Assembly: GCF_001418565.1 (NCBI RefSeq) | Contig: NZ_LIQQ01000430.1 | Coordinates: 1-32,643 of the forward strand | Length of the DNA stretch: 32,643 nt | Direction: 5' to 3' | DNA from: Streptomyces graminilatus | Lineage (GTDB): Bacteria > Actinomycetota > Actinomycetes > Streptomycetales > Streptomycetaceae | Shown: one piece after another, positions 15,652-23,768 of the stretch | How positions within the stretch are numbered: position 1 is the stretch's first letter | Layout of the letters: each line of letters begins with the position of its first letter | Notes under the pieces: model-generated | What the model was told of the DNA's origin: nothing | The model's input: the letters and a program-made list of their open reading frames with translations, nothing else | Databases searched by the model: none | Made by a program: the position numbers and the translations under genes

Positions 15652-17325
15652 ATGAGCCCCACTCCCCCTGTCCGCCGACTGCGCCTCGGTCTTCCCCGGC
15701 GGATGTTCTCGCAGGTGCTGCTGATGCAGGTGGCGATCGCCGCGGGAGTGGCGGTGCTCGCGACCGGGCTGTTCCTCGCCCCGCTCAGCGATCAGTTGGA
15801 CGACCAGGCGATGCGCCGGGCGCTGGCGATCGCACAGACCACCGCGGCCCAGCCGCAGTTCGTCGAGGACCTCCAGCGGAGCAGTCCGTCGGTCGACGGG
15901 CCGGTGCAGGCCGAGGCGGAGCGGATCCGGAAGGCCAGCGGGGCCGAGTACGTCGTGGTGATGGACACGCGGGGCGTGCGCTGGTCGCACACGGACCCGA
16001 AGCAGATCGGCCGCGTCGTCTCCACCGATCCCCGCCGGGTCCTGGCGGGCGAGGAGGTCATGGAGATCGACAGCGGCACCCTGGGCCGCTCGGCCCGCGG
16101 CAAGGTGCCACTGCGCGACGCCGGAGGCAGGGTCGTCGGGGCGGTCTCGGTCGGCATCGAGTACGACAGTGTGCGTGCCCTGCTGTTCCACGCGATTCCG
16201 GGACTGCTCGCCTACGCGGGCGGTGCCATGGCCGTCGGTGCCCTGGCGGCCTGGGTGATCTCCCGGCGGGTGCAGCGGCAGACCCGCGACCTGGCCTTCT
16301 CGGACATCGCGGCGCTGCTCGCCGAACGTGAGGCCGTACTGCACGGCATCCGTGAGGGTGTCGTCGCCCTGGACCGCGCGGGCCGCGTCCGGCTCCTCAA
16401 CGACGAGGCACAGCGGCTGCTGGGCATCGGCGAGGAGGCCGTCGGCCGTTCCCTGGACGAGGCGCTCGGTGCCGGACGTACGACCGATGTGCTGGCCGGC
16501 CGGGTGACCGGCACCGACCTGCTCACCGTGCGCGGCCAGCGTGTCCTGGTCGCGAACCGCATGCCCACCGACGACGGAGGCGCCGTCGCCACCCTGCGGG
16601 ACCGCACCGAACTGGAGCAGCTCGGCCGCGAACTCGACTCCACGCACGGTCTGCTCGACGCCCTGCGCGCCCAGGACCACGAACACGCCAACCGCATGCA
16701 CACACTGCTGGGGCTGCTCGAACTGGAGATGTACGACGACGCCGCGGAGTTCATCGGCGAGGTGGTGGGCGACCACCGGGCCACCGCGGAGCAGATCGCC
16801 GAGAAGATCCGCGATCCGCTGCTCGCCGCGCTGCTGGTCGGCAAGGCCACTGTCGCGGCGGAGCGCGGGGTCGCGCTGTGGGTCTCGGACCGGACCCTGC
16901 TCCCGGACCGGCTGATCGATCCCCGGGGACTGGTCACCGTCGTCGGCAACCTGGTCGACAACGCGCTGGACGCCGTCGCCGGGACCGCGCACGCGCGCGT
17001 GGAGGTCGAACTGCGCGCGGAGGGCCGAACCGCGGTCCTCGGCGTGCGCGACACGGGACCCGGAATCCCGGCGGAACAGCGTGAGTTGATCTTCACAGAG
17101 GGGTGGTCCACGAAGAAGGCCCCGGCACACGGCAAGCGCGGAATCGGTCTCTCCCTGGTACGCAGGCTCGCGGAGCGGCAGGGTGGCAGCGCGCGCGTGG
17201 ACGAGGCCGAGGGCGGGGGCGCGCGGTTCACGGTCGTACTGCCGGAGGCACTCGGGGAGCCCGACCCGGCGCCGGTCACCACCGCTGCCACCGGCTCGCC
17301 TGCCGCACAGGAGGGGTCGGGATGA
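15652..17325 (+). CDS. Sensor histidine kinase, CitA/DcuS family
   Basis: A 557-residue membrane kinase. TM1 spans ~24-44 and TM2 ~180-203. Between them is an extracytoplasmic PDC/sCache domain with the family signature RWSHTDPKQIGR, which in CitA and DcuS binds citrate or C4-dicarboxylates. A cytoplasmic PAS domain (~222-320) follows, then the SpoOB-type dimerisation helix with phosphoacceptor His343 (AQDHEHANRMH). The ATPase domain has N-box NLVDNALDA (Asn437), DTGPGIP and GKRGIGLSLV. The start is uncertain: ATG 15652 lies 7 nt after TACCGT (15639-15644), which favours a leaderless message; ATG 15646 is also in frame. The stop overlaps the regulator start (ATGA). The ligand is probably a small carboxylate. 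Confidence 0.92.
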   Translation: MSPTPPVRRLRLGLPRRMFSQVLLMQVAIAAGVAVLATGLFLAPLSDQLDDQAMRRALAIAQTTAAQPQFVEDLQRSSPSVDGPVQAEAERIRKASGAEYVVVMDTRGVRWSHTDPKQIGRVVSTDPRRVLAGEEVMEIDSGTLGRSARGKVPLRDAGGRVVGAVSVGIEYDSVRALLFHAIPGLLAYAGGAMAVGALAAWVISRRVQRQTRDLAFSDIAALLAEREAVLHGIREGVVALDRAGRVRLLNDEAQRLLGIGEEAVGRSLDEALGAGRTTDVLAGRVTGTDLLTVRGQRVLVANRMPTDDGGAVATLRDRTELEQLGRELDSTHGLLDALRAQDHEHANRMHTLLGLLELEMYDDAAEFIGEVVGDHRATAEQIAEKIRDPLLAALLVGKATVAAERGVALWVSDRTLLPDRLIDPRGLVTVVGNLVDNALDAVAGTAHARVEVELRAEGRTAVLGVRDTGPGIPAEQRELIFTEGWSTKKAPAHGKRGIGLSLVRRLAERQGGSARVDEAEGGGARFTVVLPEALGEPDPAPVTTAATGSPAAQEGSG

Positions 17326-18002
17326 TCGAGGTCCTGGTCGTGGACGACGACGTCCGGGTGGCGCGCGTCAACGCCGCCTATGTGGAGAAGGTGCCCGGCT
17401 TCCATGTCGCGGGAGAGGCGCACAGCGCGGCCGGGGCGCTGCGGCGACTGGAGGCGCTGCCGCACGTCGACCTCATACTCATGGACCACTACCTCCCCGA
17501 CGGTACGGGCCTCTCGGTCGTGCAGGAGATGCGCCGACGCGGTCACGAGACCGACGTGATCATGGTGACGGCGGCCCGGGACGTGGCGACCGTGCAGTCG
17601 GCGATGCGGCAGGGAGCGCTGCAGTACCTGGTCAAGCCGTTCGCCTTCGCGGGGCTGCGCGCCAGGCTGGAGGCGTACGCGGAGTTGCGCCGCACCCTCG
17701 ACGGCGGCGGCGAGGCCGAGCAGGCGGAGGTGGACCGGATCTTCGGCGCCCTGTCCTCCGGGCCCGAGCCCGAACTGCCCAAGGGGCACTCCCCCACCAC
17801 CACGGAACTGGTGCGCCGGACCCTGGTGAACGCGGAAGGCCCGCTGTCCGCCCAGGAGATCGCCGAACGGACAGGGGTGAGCCGCCAGACCGCCCAGCGC
17901 TATCTGAAGCTGCTGGAGCGCACGGGACGGGCCAGGCTGACCCTCAAATACGGTGACGCGGGCCGCCCGGAGCACCGTTATGTGTGGGCGACCCGCCCCT
18001 GA
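17322..18002 (+). CDS. Response regulator, CitB/DcuR (DpiA-like) family
   Basis: A 226-residue regulator. The receiver domain has phosphoacceptor Asp55 (LILMDHYLPDGTGL), acidic pocket VVDDD and Lys105 (LVKPF). A Pro-rich linker at ~145-160 leads to a C-terminal winged HTH (AQEIAERTGVSRQTAQRYLK), the CitB-type output domain. It is translationally coupled to the kinase by ATGA overlap, with GGAGGGG as ribosome binding site, so the two form a classic pair. CitB-family regulators activate genes for carboxylate transport and metabolism. Likely targets nearby are the paralogous regulator gene, the acetate symporter operon and the citrate synthases, but no operator can be defined from one sequence. 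Confidence 0.93.
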   Translation: MIEVLVVDDDVRVARVNAAYVEKVPGFHVAGEAHSAAGALRRLEALPHVDLILMDHYLPDGTGLSVVQEMRRRGHETDVIMVTAARDVATVQSAMRQGALQYLVKPFAFAGLRARLEAYAELRRTLDGGGEAEQAEVDRIFGALSSGPEPELPKGHSPTTTELVRRTLVNAEGPLSAQEIAERTGVSRQTAQRYLKLLERTGRARLTLKYGDAGRPEHRYVWATRP

Positions 18003-18215
18003 GAGCGGGCACAGTGGAGTTGTGAAGATCTCGCTCGCGCCCCGCTGTTCGACGGCGGGCGACATGGCGCATGCCACAACATCGGACTTCGGGACGCAAG
18101 CCGCTCTTCCGCTTGCGAAAATCTGTTCTGCTCGTTCCGCGCGCCGAAGCAGCGGAACCGCAACGGGGGTTCGTCGCACGGGCTTGCCGCTCGTCGGCCC
18201 CGAGGGAGAGGCCCG
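18003..18215 (+). other. 213-nt spacer between tandem response regulator genes, with two hairpins
   Basis: No gene is supported. CGCAAGC (18095-18101) and GCTTGCG (18111-18117) form a 7-bp hairpin with a 9-nt loop, followed by AAAATCTGTTCT. GTTCCGC (18134-18140) and GCGGAAC (18152-18158) form another with an 11-nt loop. They may end the kinase-regulator transcript or form a leader of the next gene. GGGAGAGG precedes the next start. Confidence 0.4.
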
Positions 18216-18908
18216 ATGATTGACGTCCTGGTAGTGGACGACGACCTCCGTGTCGCGGAGATCAACGCCAGGTATGTGGGAAGGGTTCCCGGATTCAGAG
18301 TCGCCGCCCGCGCGCACAGCGCCGCTCAGGCCCTGGACGTCGTGCAGCGGGGCACCATCGACCTGGTCCTGCTCGACCACTATCTGCCCGACCGGACGGG
18401 CCTCGAACTCGTCCACGACATGCGGGAACAGGGTCACTGCACCGACGTCATCATGATCACGGCGGCCAGCGACGTGGTGACCGTGCAGGCCGCGCTGCGC
18501 GTGGGCGCACTGCACTACCTGGTCAAGCCGTTCACCTTCGCCGCGCTGCGCACCCGCCTGGATTCGTACGCCGCCCTGCGCCGCACCGTCGACCACGTCG
18601 GGGACCGGAGCCACACCGGCCAGGAGCAGGTCGACCGGATCTTCGGCGCCCTGCGCACACCGCCCGCGCCCGCGCCCCCCGGCCTGCCGAGCGGCCACTC
18701 GGAGCCGACCAATGACCTCATCTGCGGTGTGCTCCACCGCGCCGGCCGCCCCCTCTCGGCCCACGAGGTGGCCGCCGAGACAGGCCTGAGCCGCTCCACG
18801 GCCCAGCGCTACCTCCGGCATCTCGAACAGGCGGGCCGCCTCCGCCTCTCCCTCAAGTACGGCGACACCGGCCGCCCCGAACACCAGTACGCATGGGTGG
18901 CTCACTGA
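18216..18908 (+). CDS. Second CitB/DcuR-family response regulator (tandem paralogue, no own kinase)
   Basis: A 230-residue protein that is clearly a paralogue of the preceding regulator, with long shared blocks (VEQ/EVDRIFGAL region, GHS-P-T, LKYGD-GRPEH). Receiver: VVDDD, Asp54 (LVLLDHYLPDRTGL) and Lys104 (LVKPF). Output: CitB-type HTH (AHEVAAETGLSRSTAQRYLR). It has a good ribosome binding site (GGGAGAGG) and starts 213 nt after its paralogue, so it may be transcribed separately. No second kinase adjoins; the upstream CitA-type kinase might serve both. The gene converges on the acetate symporter gene with a 46-nt gap. Likely a duplication whose targets have diverged. Confidence 0.92.
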   Translation: MIDVLVVDDDLRVAEINARYVGRVPGFRVAARAHSAAQALDVVQRGTIDLVLLDHYLPDRTGLELVHDMREQGHCTDVIMITAASDVVTVQAALRVGALHYLVKPFTFAALRTRLDSYAALRRTVDHVGDRSHTGQEQVDRIFGALRTPPAPAPPGLPSGHSEPTNDLICGVLHRAGRPLSAHEVAAETGLSRSTAQRYLRHLEQAGRLRLSLKYGDTGRPEHQYAWVAH

Positions 18909-18954
18909 ACCACCCCGGCCCGCCACGGTCGTACGACGGTGAAATCGCCGCCCG

Positions 18955-20547
18955 TCAGACGGCTCCCGCTCCCGTCAGCGACCGCACCTCGGTCTCCGCG
19001 TGCCGGGCCTTGTCCGCATCCTCCGCCGAGGTCACCGTGCCGAGCCAGCCGGCGAGGAATCCCAGCGGGATCGAGACGAGCCCGGGGTTCTGCAACGGGA
19101 AGTACTGGAAGTCCACTCCCGGGAACAGCGAGTCCGGACTGCCCGACACCACGGGCGACAGCAGCACGAGGACAACTGACGGAATCAGCCCGCCGTACAC
19201 CGACCACACCGCACCCCTGGTCGTGAAGCCGCCCCAGAACAGGGAGTAGAGCAGCACCGGCAGATTCGCGGACGCGGCGACGGCGAAGGCGAGGCCCACC
19301 AGGAAGGCGACGTTGAGGTCACGGGCCAGCAGCCCGAGCGCGATCGCGACCACGCCGATGCCGACCGCGGCGGTGCGGGCCACGGCCACCTCGCTGCGCG
19401 GCTTGGCATTCGGGCGCCGCAACGACGCATACAGGTCGTGGGCCACGGACGCCGAGGACGCGAGGGTGATGCCCGCGACCACCGCGAGGATGGTCGCGAA
19501 GGCGATGGCGGCGACGATCGCGAACAGAACCGTTCCACCTGTGGAGTCCGCTCCGCCGCCCAGATCGAGGGCCAGCAGTGGGACCGCCGTGTTCCCGGCC
19601 GCGTTCGACCCACGGACGGCCTGCGGCCCGACGATCGCCGCCGCGCCGAAGCCGAGGACGATCGTCATCAGGTAGAAGCCGCCGATGAGCCCGATCGACC
19701 AGACGACCGACCGCCGCGCGGCCCGGGCGGTCGGCACGGTGTAGAAGCGGGAGAGGATGTGCGGCAGCCCGGCCGTACCCAGTACGAGGGCGAGCCCCAG
19801 GCTCATGAAGTCGAAGCGCGAGGTCCAGTCACCGCCGTAGCGCAGGCCGGGGGCGAGGAAAGCGTCACCGTGGCCACTGCGCTCGGCCGCTGTGCGCAGC
19901 AGCAGGTCGAAGTCGCCGTGGAACCGCACCAGCACCAGCACGGTCAGTGTGACCGCCCCGCCCATCAGCAGGACCGCCTTGACGATCTGGATCCACGTGG
20001 TGGCCCGCATCCCTCCCAGCGACACATAGATCACCATGAGCGCGCCGACCCCGATCACCGTCCAGGACTGCGCCGCCTTGCCCGTCCCTCCCAGCAGCAG
20101 CGCCACGAGGCTGCCGGCCCCCACCATTTGCGCCACCAGATACAGAACGGACACGGTGACCGAGGAAGTTCCCGCAGCGATCCGCACCGGCCGCTCCCGC
20201 ATCCTCGACGCGACGACGTCGGCCAGCGTGAACCGCCCGCAGTTGCGCACCAGTTCGGCGACCAGGAACAGCACGACGAGCCAGGCCACCAGGAAACCCA
20301 CCGAATACAGCAGTCCGTCGTAGCCGAAGAGCGCGATGAGGCCGGAGATGCCGAGGAAGGACGCGGCCGACATGTAGTCACCCGCGATGGCAAAACCATT
20401 CTCCATCGGGGAGAAGAGCCGGCCACCCGCGTAGAACTCCTCCGCGGAGCCCTGCCGATGCCGGCTCACCCATGTGGTGATGGCCAGGGTGACGGCCACG
20501 AAGGCGCTGAACAGCACCAGCGCCAGCATCTGATGGTTGCCGGTCAT
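18955..20547 (-). CDS. actP: Cation/acetate symporter, SSS family (ActP/MctC-like)
   Basis: A 530-residue sodium:solute symporter with about 13 predicted membrane segments. Family features seen are EEFYAGGRLFSPMENGFAIAG near residue 36, GDYMSAASFLGISG, and GLPHILSRFYTVPTARAAR, typical of ActP-type carriers. These take up acetate and other short monocarboxylates such as propionate or pyruvate with a cation. The ATG at 20547 has GAGGTGG ahead and overlaps the stop of the upstream DUF485 gene (ATGA), the usual ActP accessory pair. Substrate among monocarboxylates cannot be told from sequence. It is last in a leftward series that includes a two-component system. Confidence 0.93.
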   Translation of the reverse strand: MTGNHQMLALVLFSAFVAVTLAITTWVSRHRQGSAEEFYAGGRLFSPMENGFAIAGDYMSAASFLGISGLIALFGYDGLLYSVGFLVAWLVVLFLVAELVRNCGRFTLADVVASRMRERPVRIAAGTSSVTVSVLYLVAQMVGAGSLVALLLGGTGKAAQSWTVIGVGALMVIYVSLGGMRATTWIQIVKAVLLMGGAVTLTVLVLVRFHGDFDLLLRTAAERSGHGDAFLAPGLRYGGDWTSRFDFMSLGLALVLGTAGLPHILSRFYTVPTARAARRSVVWSIGLIGGFYLMTIVLGFGAAAIVGPQAVRGSNAAGNTAVPLLALDLGGGADSTGGTVLFAIVAAIAFATILAVVAGITLASSASVAHDLYASLRRPNAKPRSEVAVARTAAVGIGVVAIALGLLARDLNVAFLVGLAFAVAASANLPVLLYSLFWGGFTTRGAVWSVYGGLIPSVVLVLLSPVVSGSPDSLFPGVDFQYFPLQNPGLVSIPLGFLAGWLGTVTSAEDADKARHAETEVRSLTGAGAV

Positions 20548-21137
20548 GATCCACCACCTCTGAGGCCACGCGTCAGTTCCTGGGTGTCCCAGCGCAGATC
20601 GAGCGCGGCCCGGTCCCTGCGCAGCCGCGCGTGCCGCGCGTACGCCCAGGTGAACAGGAACGTCGTGAGGAACTGTCCGAGTCCCGCCAGCATCGCCACG
20701 TTCACCGCCCCCATCACGGGCCGGGCCATGAATCCGGGCGCCATGGTCGCGGTCACCACGTAACCCACGTACCAGGAGAAGAAGAGGGCGACGCCGGGGA
20801 TCACGAACCTGCGGTACCGGCTGCGCACCTCCCGGAAGGCCGCGCTGCGCTGCACCTCCAAATACACGTCGGCCGCGCATCCGCCCCGGTTCTCCTGCTC
20901 CCGTCGCGCGGACGGGACGGCTGGAGCGGGCGCACCCGTACCGTCCAACTCGCCCCAGCCGGAGGCGAGTGCGTCGTACCAGGGGTCGTCGAACCGTGTG
21001 TCCCCGCCCACCCCCGTGCGGGTAGGGACGGTGTCACGGCCTTCGTGGGCCTCGGCCGAACTCTCAGGGCCGCCCTCGCGTCTGCTGGGGCGACCGGCGC
21101 TTGACTGCATGCCCAAGGATGGACAGAACGGGACCAT
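20544..21137 (-). CDS. DUF485 membrane protein, ActP accessory
   Basis: A 197-residue protein. The first ~105 residues are hydrophilic and variable. The DUF485 domain follows, with two membrane helices (~112-134 FVIPGVALFFSWYVGYVV and ~143-166 VNVAMLAGLGQFLTTFLFTW). DUF485 proteins (YjcH in E. coli) are encoded directly before ActP; their precise role is unknown. The N-terminus is longer than in E. coli YjcH, as in many actinomycetes. The ATG at 21137 has only a weak GAAGAAGAG ahead; an ATG at 21110 is an alternative. Only 42 nt separate it from the response regulator upstream, so they may share a transcript. Confidence 0.88.
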   Translation of the reverse strand: MVPFCPSLGMQSSAGRPSRREGGPESSAEAHEGRDTVPTRTGVGGDTRFDDPWYDALASGWGELDGTGAPAPAVPSARREQENRGGCAADVYLEVQRSAAFREVRSRYRRFVIPGVALFFSWYVGYVVTATMAPGFMARPVMGAVNVAMLAGLGQFLTTFLFTWAYARHARLRRDRAALDLRWDTQELTRGLRGGGS

Positions 21138-21179
21138 CCCCGACTCTTCTTCCCCACGTACTTCACCCCATCAGGTGAT

Positions 21180-21863
21180 TCACGCCGTGGGAGGCCGCAC
21201 CAACCCCCTTCCGTAGGCATAACGCACCGCCTGCGCGCGGTCCTTGATTCCCGTCTTGGCGAAGAGGTTGTTGATGTGGGTCTTCACCGTCGCCGTGGAG
21301 ACATGGAGTCGGTGCGCGATCTCCTGGTTGCTGAAGCCGTCCGCGATCAGAACCAGCACCTCGACCTCCCTCGTCGTGAGTCCGTCGGGCGGCTCGGCGG
21401 GCGCGGCAGACTCCTTCTCCGGCTCCGTCAGCCGTTCCAGGAGCCGCCGCTGGATGCTGGGCGCGAACCCCGCGTCCCCGGACAGCACACTGTGCACCGC
21501 TCTGACGATCTCGTCGCCGTCCGCGTCCTTGGTGAGGTAACCGCGGGCGCCTGCCCGCAGCGCTTGGAACAGCGACTCGTCGTCCGCGAACGTCGTGAGC
21601 ACCACCACCTGCGTCCCGGGGTGCTCCGCCCTGATCCGCCGGGTCGCCTCGACACCGTCGCACCGAGGCATGCGCAGGTCCATCAGCACCACGTCCGGGG
21701 CGAGTTCACCGGCCAGCCGCACGGCCTCGTCCCCGTCCCCGGCCGCTCCGACGACCTCGATCCCGGGCAGCAGGCCGAGCAGCATCACGATGCCTTCCCG
21801 TACGACCGTCTGGTCGTCGGCGACCACGACCCGTGCGGGCTTCAGGCCGGTCTCCCGCGTCAT
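21180..21863 (-). CDS. Response regulator, NarL/FixJ (LuxR-type HTH) family
   Basis: A 227-residue regulator. The receiver has VVVADDQ, phosphoacceptor Asp62 (VVLMDLRMPRCDG) and Lys112 (YLTKD). The C-terminal LuxR-type HTH (~160-225) reads LTTREVEVLVLIADGFSNQE and KTHINNLFAKTG. It overlaps the kinase gene by ATGA and is followed within 42 nt by the DUF485-actP pair, so control of acetate uptake is a reasonable inference. NarL-type partners of HisKA_3 kinases are numerous in Streptomyces and most have unknown signals. Confidence 0.93.
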   Translation of the reverse strand: MTRETGLKPARVVVADDQTVVREGIVMLLGLLPGIEVVGAAGDGDEAVRLAGELAPDVVLMDLRMPRCDGVEATRRIRAEHPGTQVVVLTTFADDESLFQALRAGARGYLTKDADGDEIVRAVHSVLSGDAGFAPSIQRRLLERLTEPEKESAAPAEPPDGLTTREVEVLVLIADGFSNQEIAHRLHVSTATVKTHINNLFAKTGIKDRAQAVRYAYGRGLVRPPTA

Positions 21864-23011
21864 GTCGGCACCCTCAGCGTCACCACGAACCCCTTCTCGC
21901 CCGGCCCGGCATCCAGCGAACCGCCCAGCAGCTCGGCACGCTCCCGCATGCCCAGCAGACCGTACCCGCTGCCCATCCCGGTGAGTTCGCCCGGCGGACC
22001 GCCCGAGTCCCTTACCTCCAGCGTCACTTGGTGCTCGCTGTAGTCCAGTCGCACCGCCACTTCGGCGCCCGCGGCATGCTTGCGGACGTTCGTCAGCGCC
22101 TCCTGTGCCACCCGTCGCACGGCCTGCGACGCCTCTGCCGGCAGTGGTCTGCGCTCACCCGTAATGGTGACCCCCACGTCGTCGGCGCCACCGACGAGTT
22201 CGCTCAGGTAGTCCTCCAGCGGGGACATCTCGCCCCTCAGAGCGGACAGCGCGTGTCTCGTCTCGGCCAGACCGTCGCGGGCCATCCCCCGTGCCGCCAC
22301 CACGCGTTCGAGAATCCGGTCCCGGTCGGCGCCACGCTCGATCAGCAGACGGGCCGCTTCCAGGTGCACGAGCTGCGCGGAGAGGCTGTGGGCCAGTACG
22401 TCGTGGATCTCCCGCGCTATCCGGGCTCGCTCCGCGAGCGCCGCCGAATCCGCTTCGGCGACCCGTGCGGCCCGCTCCTGGGCGAGGAGGCTCTGGGTGT
22501 TGCCGCGTGCTTCGGCGTCGAGCCGCAGGACGTATCCGGCGAGTGCGAGACCGATGCTGGTGACGGTTGTGGTGAGCAAGGCGTCGTCATTGACCACCGC
22601 GTAGGAGCCCAGGGCCACGGCGCTCATGGGCACAGCGGCTGACAGCGGCATTCGTTCCAGGGCTGTGATCGCGCACCCGCACCACAGGACGAGAGCCGGC
22701 ACGCGGAAGCCTGCGGCCTGGCCCGCGACCGCCAGGCCCTGCAACAGCAGGAGGAGGGCCACGGAGGGCCACAGCCGGTGCTGGAACGTTGTCCGGTAGA
22801 GCGCCCAGGCGAGCAGCGCGGCAGCCACTACTCCGCCAACGGCCAGGACCGAGTCCCAGCCCCGGGGCGGATTGCCGCTGACGGCTCCCCACAGCAGCAT
22901 GCCGAGGACCAGCATCCGGGTGGCCCAGGCGAGCCGGCGGCGGTTGCGTGAGATTCCCTCGCGGCCCAGCGCCTCCTGGGAGGGCCAGCTCAGCCAGTCG
23001 TTCTTCGTCAC
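21860..23011 (-). CDS. Sensor histidine kinase, NarL-system type (HisKA_3)
   Basis: A 383-residue kinase with four to five hydrophobic segments in residues ~30-160 and no large extracellular domain, so it probably senses a membrane or intracellular signal. The dimerisation domain has AREIHDVLAHSLSAQ with phosphoacceptor His203. The ATPase domain has EALTNVRKHA (N-box), RDSGG and GYGLLGMRERAELLGG. The GTG start overlaps the DUF1453 gene stop (GTGA), and the stop overlaps the regulator start (ATGA), so the three are coupled. Confidence 0.93.
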   Translation of the reverse strand: MTKNDWLSWPSQEALGREGISRNRRRLAWATRMLVLGMLLWGAVSGNPPRGWDSVLAVGGVVAAALLAWALYRTTFQHRLWPSVALLLLLQGLAVAGQAAGFRVPALVLWCGCAITALERMPLSAAVPMSAVALGSYAVVNDDALLTTTVTSIGLALAGYVLRLDAEARGNTQSLLAQERAARVAEADSAALAERARIAREIHDVLAHSLSAQLVHLEAARLLIERGADRDRILERVVAARGMARDGLAETRHALSALRGEMSPLEDYLSELVGGADDVGVTITGERRPLPAEASQAVRRVAQEALTNVRKHAAGAEVAVRLDYSEHQVTLEVRDSGGPPGELTGMGSGYGLLGMRERAELLGGSLDAGPGEKGFVVTLRVPT

Positions 23012-23565
23012 GCGCGCTCCTTCCGCAGCCCCACGCCGTCACCGTAAGCCGTGGCCTGCCGGTGCGCCGAGGGTGTGGACGCCGGATGCGACAGCTCAGG
23101 GCGCCACAGGTGCAGGGCCTTGGTCCGCCGGTGCAGGATGCCGGCGCGGAGCAGGAGGGTCGCCGCGAGGGCGAGGAGAAGGGCCGAAGTGTTCTGGTGG
23201 ACGCCCAGCGCCGCGCCCAGGGCGAAGAGGCCGGCGCGCAGGCCGATCCCGATCGTCCACACGGCGAAGCTCTCCTTGGTGCTCCGGCTCCAGACCGCGC
23301 CGTCCGCATCCATCCAGACCCGGGTCGTCCAGGCCCAGCCGGCTCCGGTGGCGAGGCCGATGAGCAGTTCGGCCGCGAGCAGCGCGATCGACTCCGCGCC
23401 GTGATGTATGTCGACAAGGCCGGGCTCACGCAATGCCACAACGGCCAGGATCACGGGCACGATCCACCAACGCCGGTCCGTGTCCGTCCGACGGGTCCGG
23501 AACTGCCGTACAACCACCAGGGCGACGACGGCGACGATCAGCAAGGCATCGACGAGCCCGGACAT
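23008..23565 (-). CDS. DUF1453 (CcdC-like) membrane protein
   Basis: A 185-residue membrane protein with four to five predicted helices, starting with LVDALLIVAVVALVVVRQF. It matches the DUF1453 family as I know it from Streptomyces (VVALREPGL, ATGAGWAWTTRVW, WSRSTKESFAVW). Function is unknown. The ATG at 23565 is preferred over the adjacent ATG at 23568 because GGAGG stands only 1 nt before the latter. It heads a tightly overlapping three-gene unit with the kinase and regulator, so it may modulate the sensor or be the first target. Confidence 0.8.
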   Translation of the reverse strand: MSGLVDALLIVAVVALVVVRQFRTRRTDTDRRWWIVPVILAVVALREPGLVDIHHGAESIALLAAELLIGLATGAGWAWTTRVWMDADGAVWSRSTKESFAVWTIGIGLRAGLFALGAALGVHQNTSALLLALAATLLLRAGILHRRTKALHLWRPELSHPASTPSAHRQATAYGDGVGLRKERA

Positions 23566-23717
23566 CATGCCTCCGTGGGCGAAGAAGGAGCGGGTACCGG
23601 CAGCGAGTGCTGTCGACGCCTTCGACGCTACGGAATTCGGCAGGTCACAGGATCGGAGCGGGGGTGGATCAAGGGTGGATCCGCGGCTGGCCGAGTGTCC
23701 ACCCCAGGGTGGAGAAA

Positions 23718-23753
23718 CGGTGCCGGGCAGCACGTGGAGGTGCTGCCCGGAAC
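23718..23753 (-). terminator. Intrinsic terminator of parE
   Basis: CCGGGCAGCAC and GTGCTGCCCGG form a perfect 11-bp stem with a 6-nt loop. Three further pairs extend the stem after one mismatch. It begins 16 nt beyond the parE stop. Confidence 0.88.
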
Positions 23754-23768
23754 CGAATCCCGGACGGG

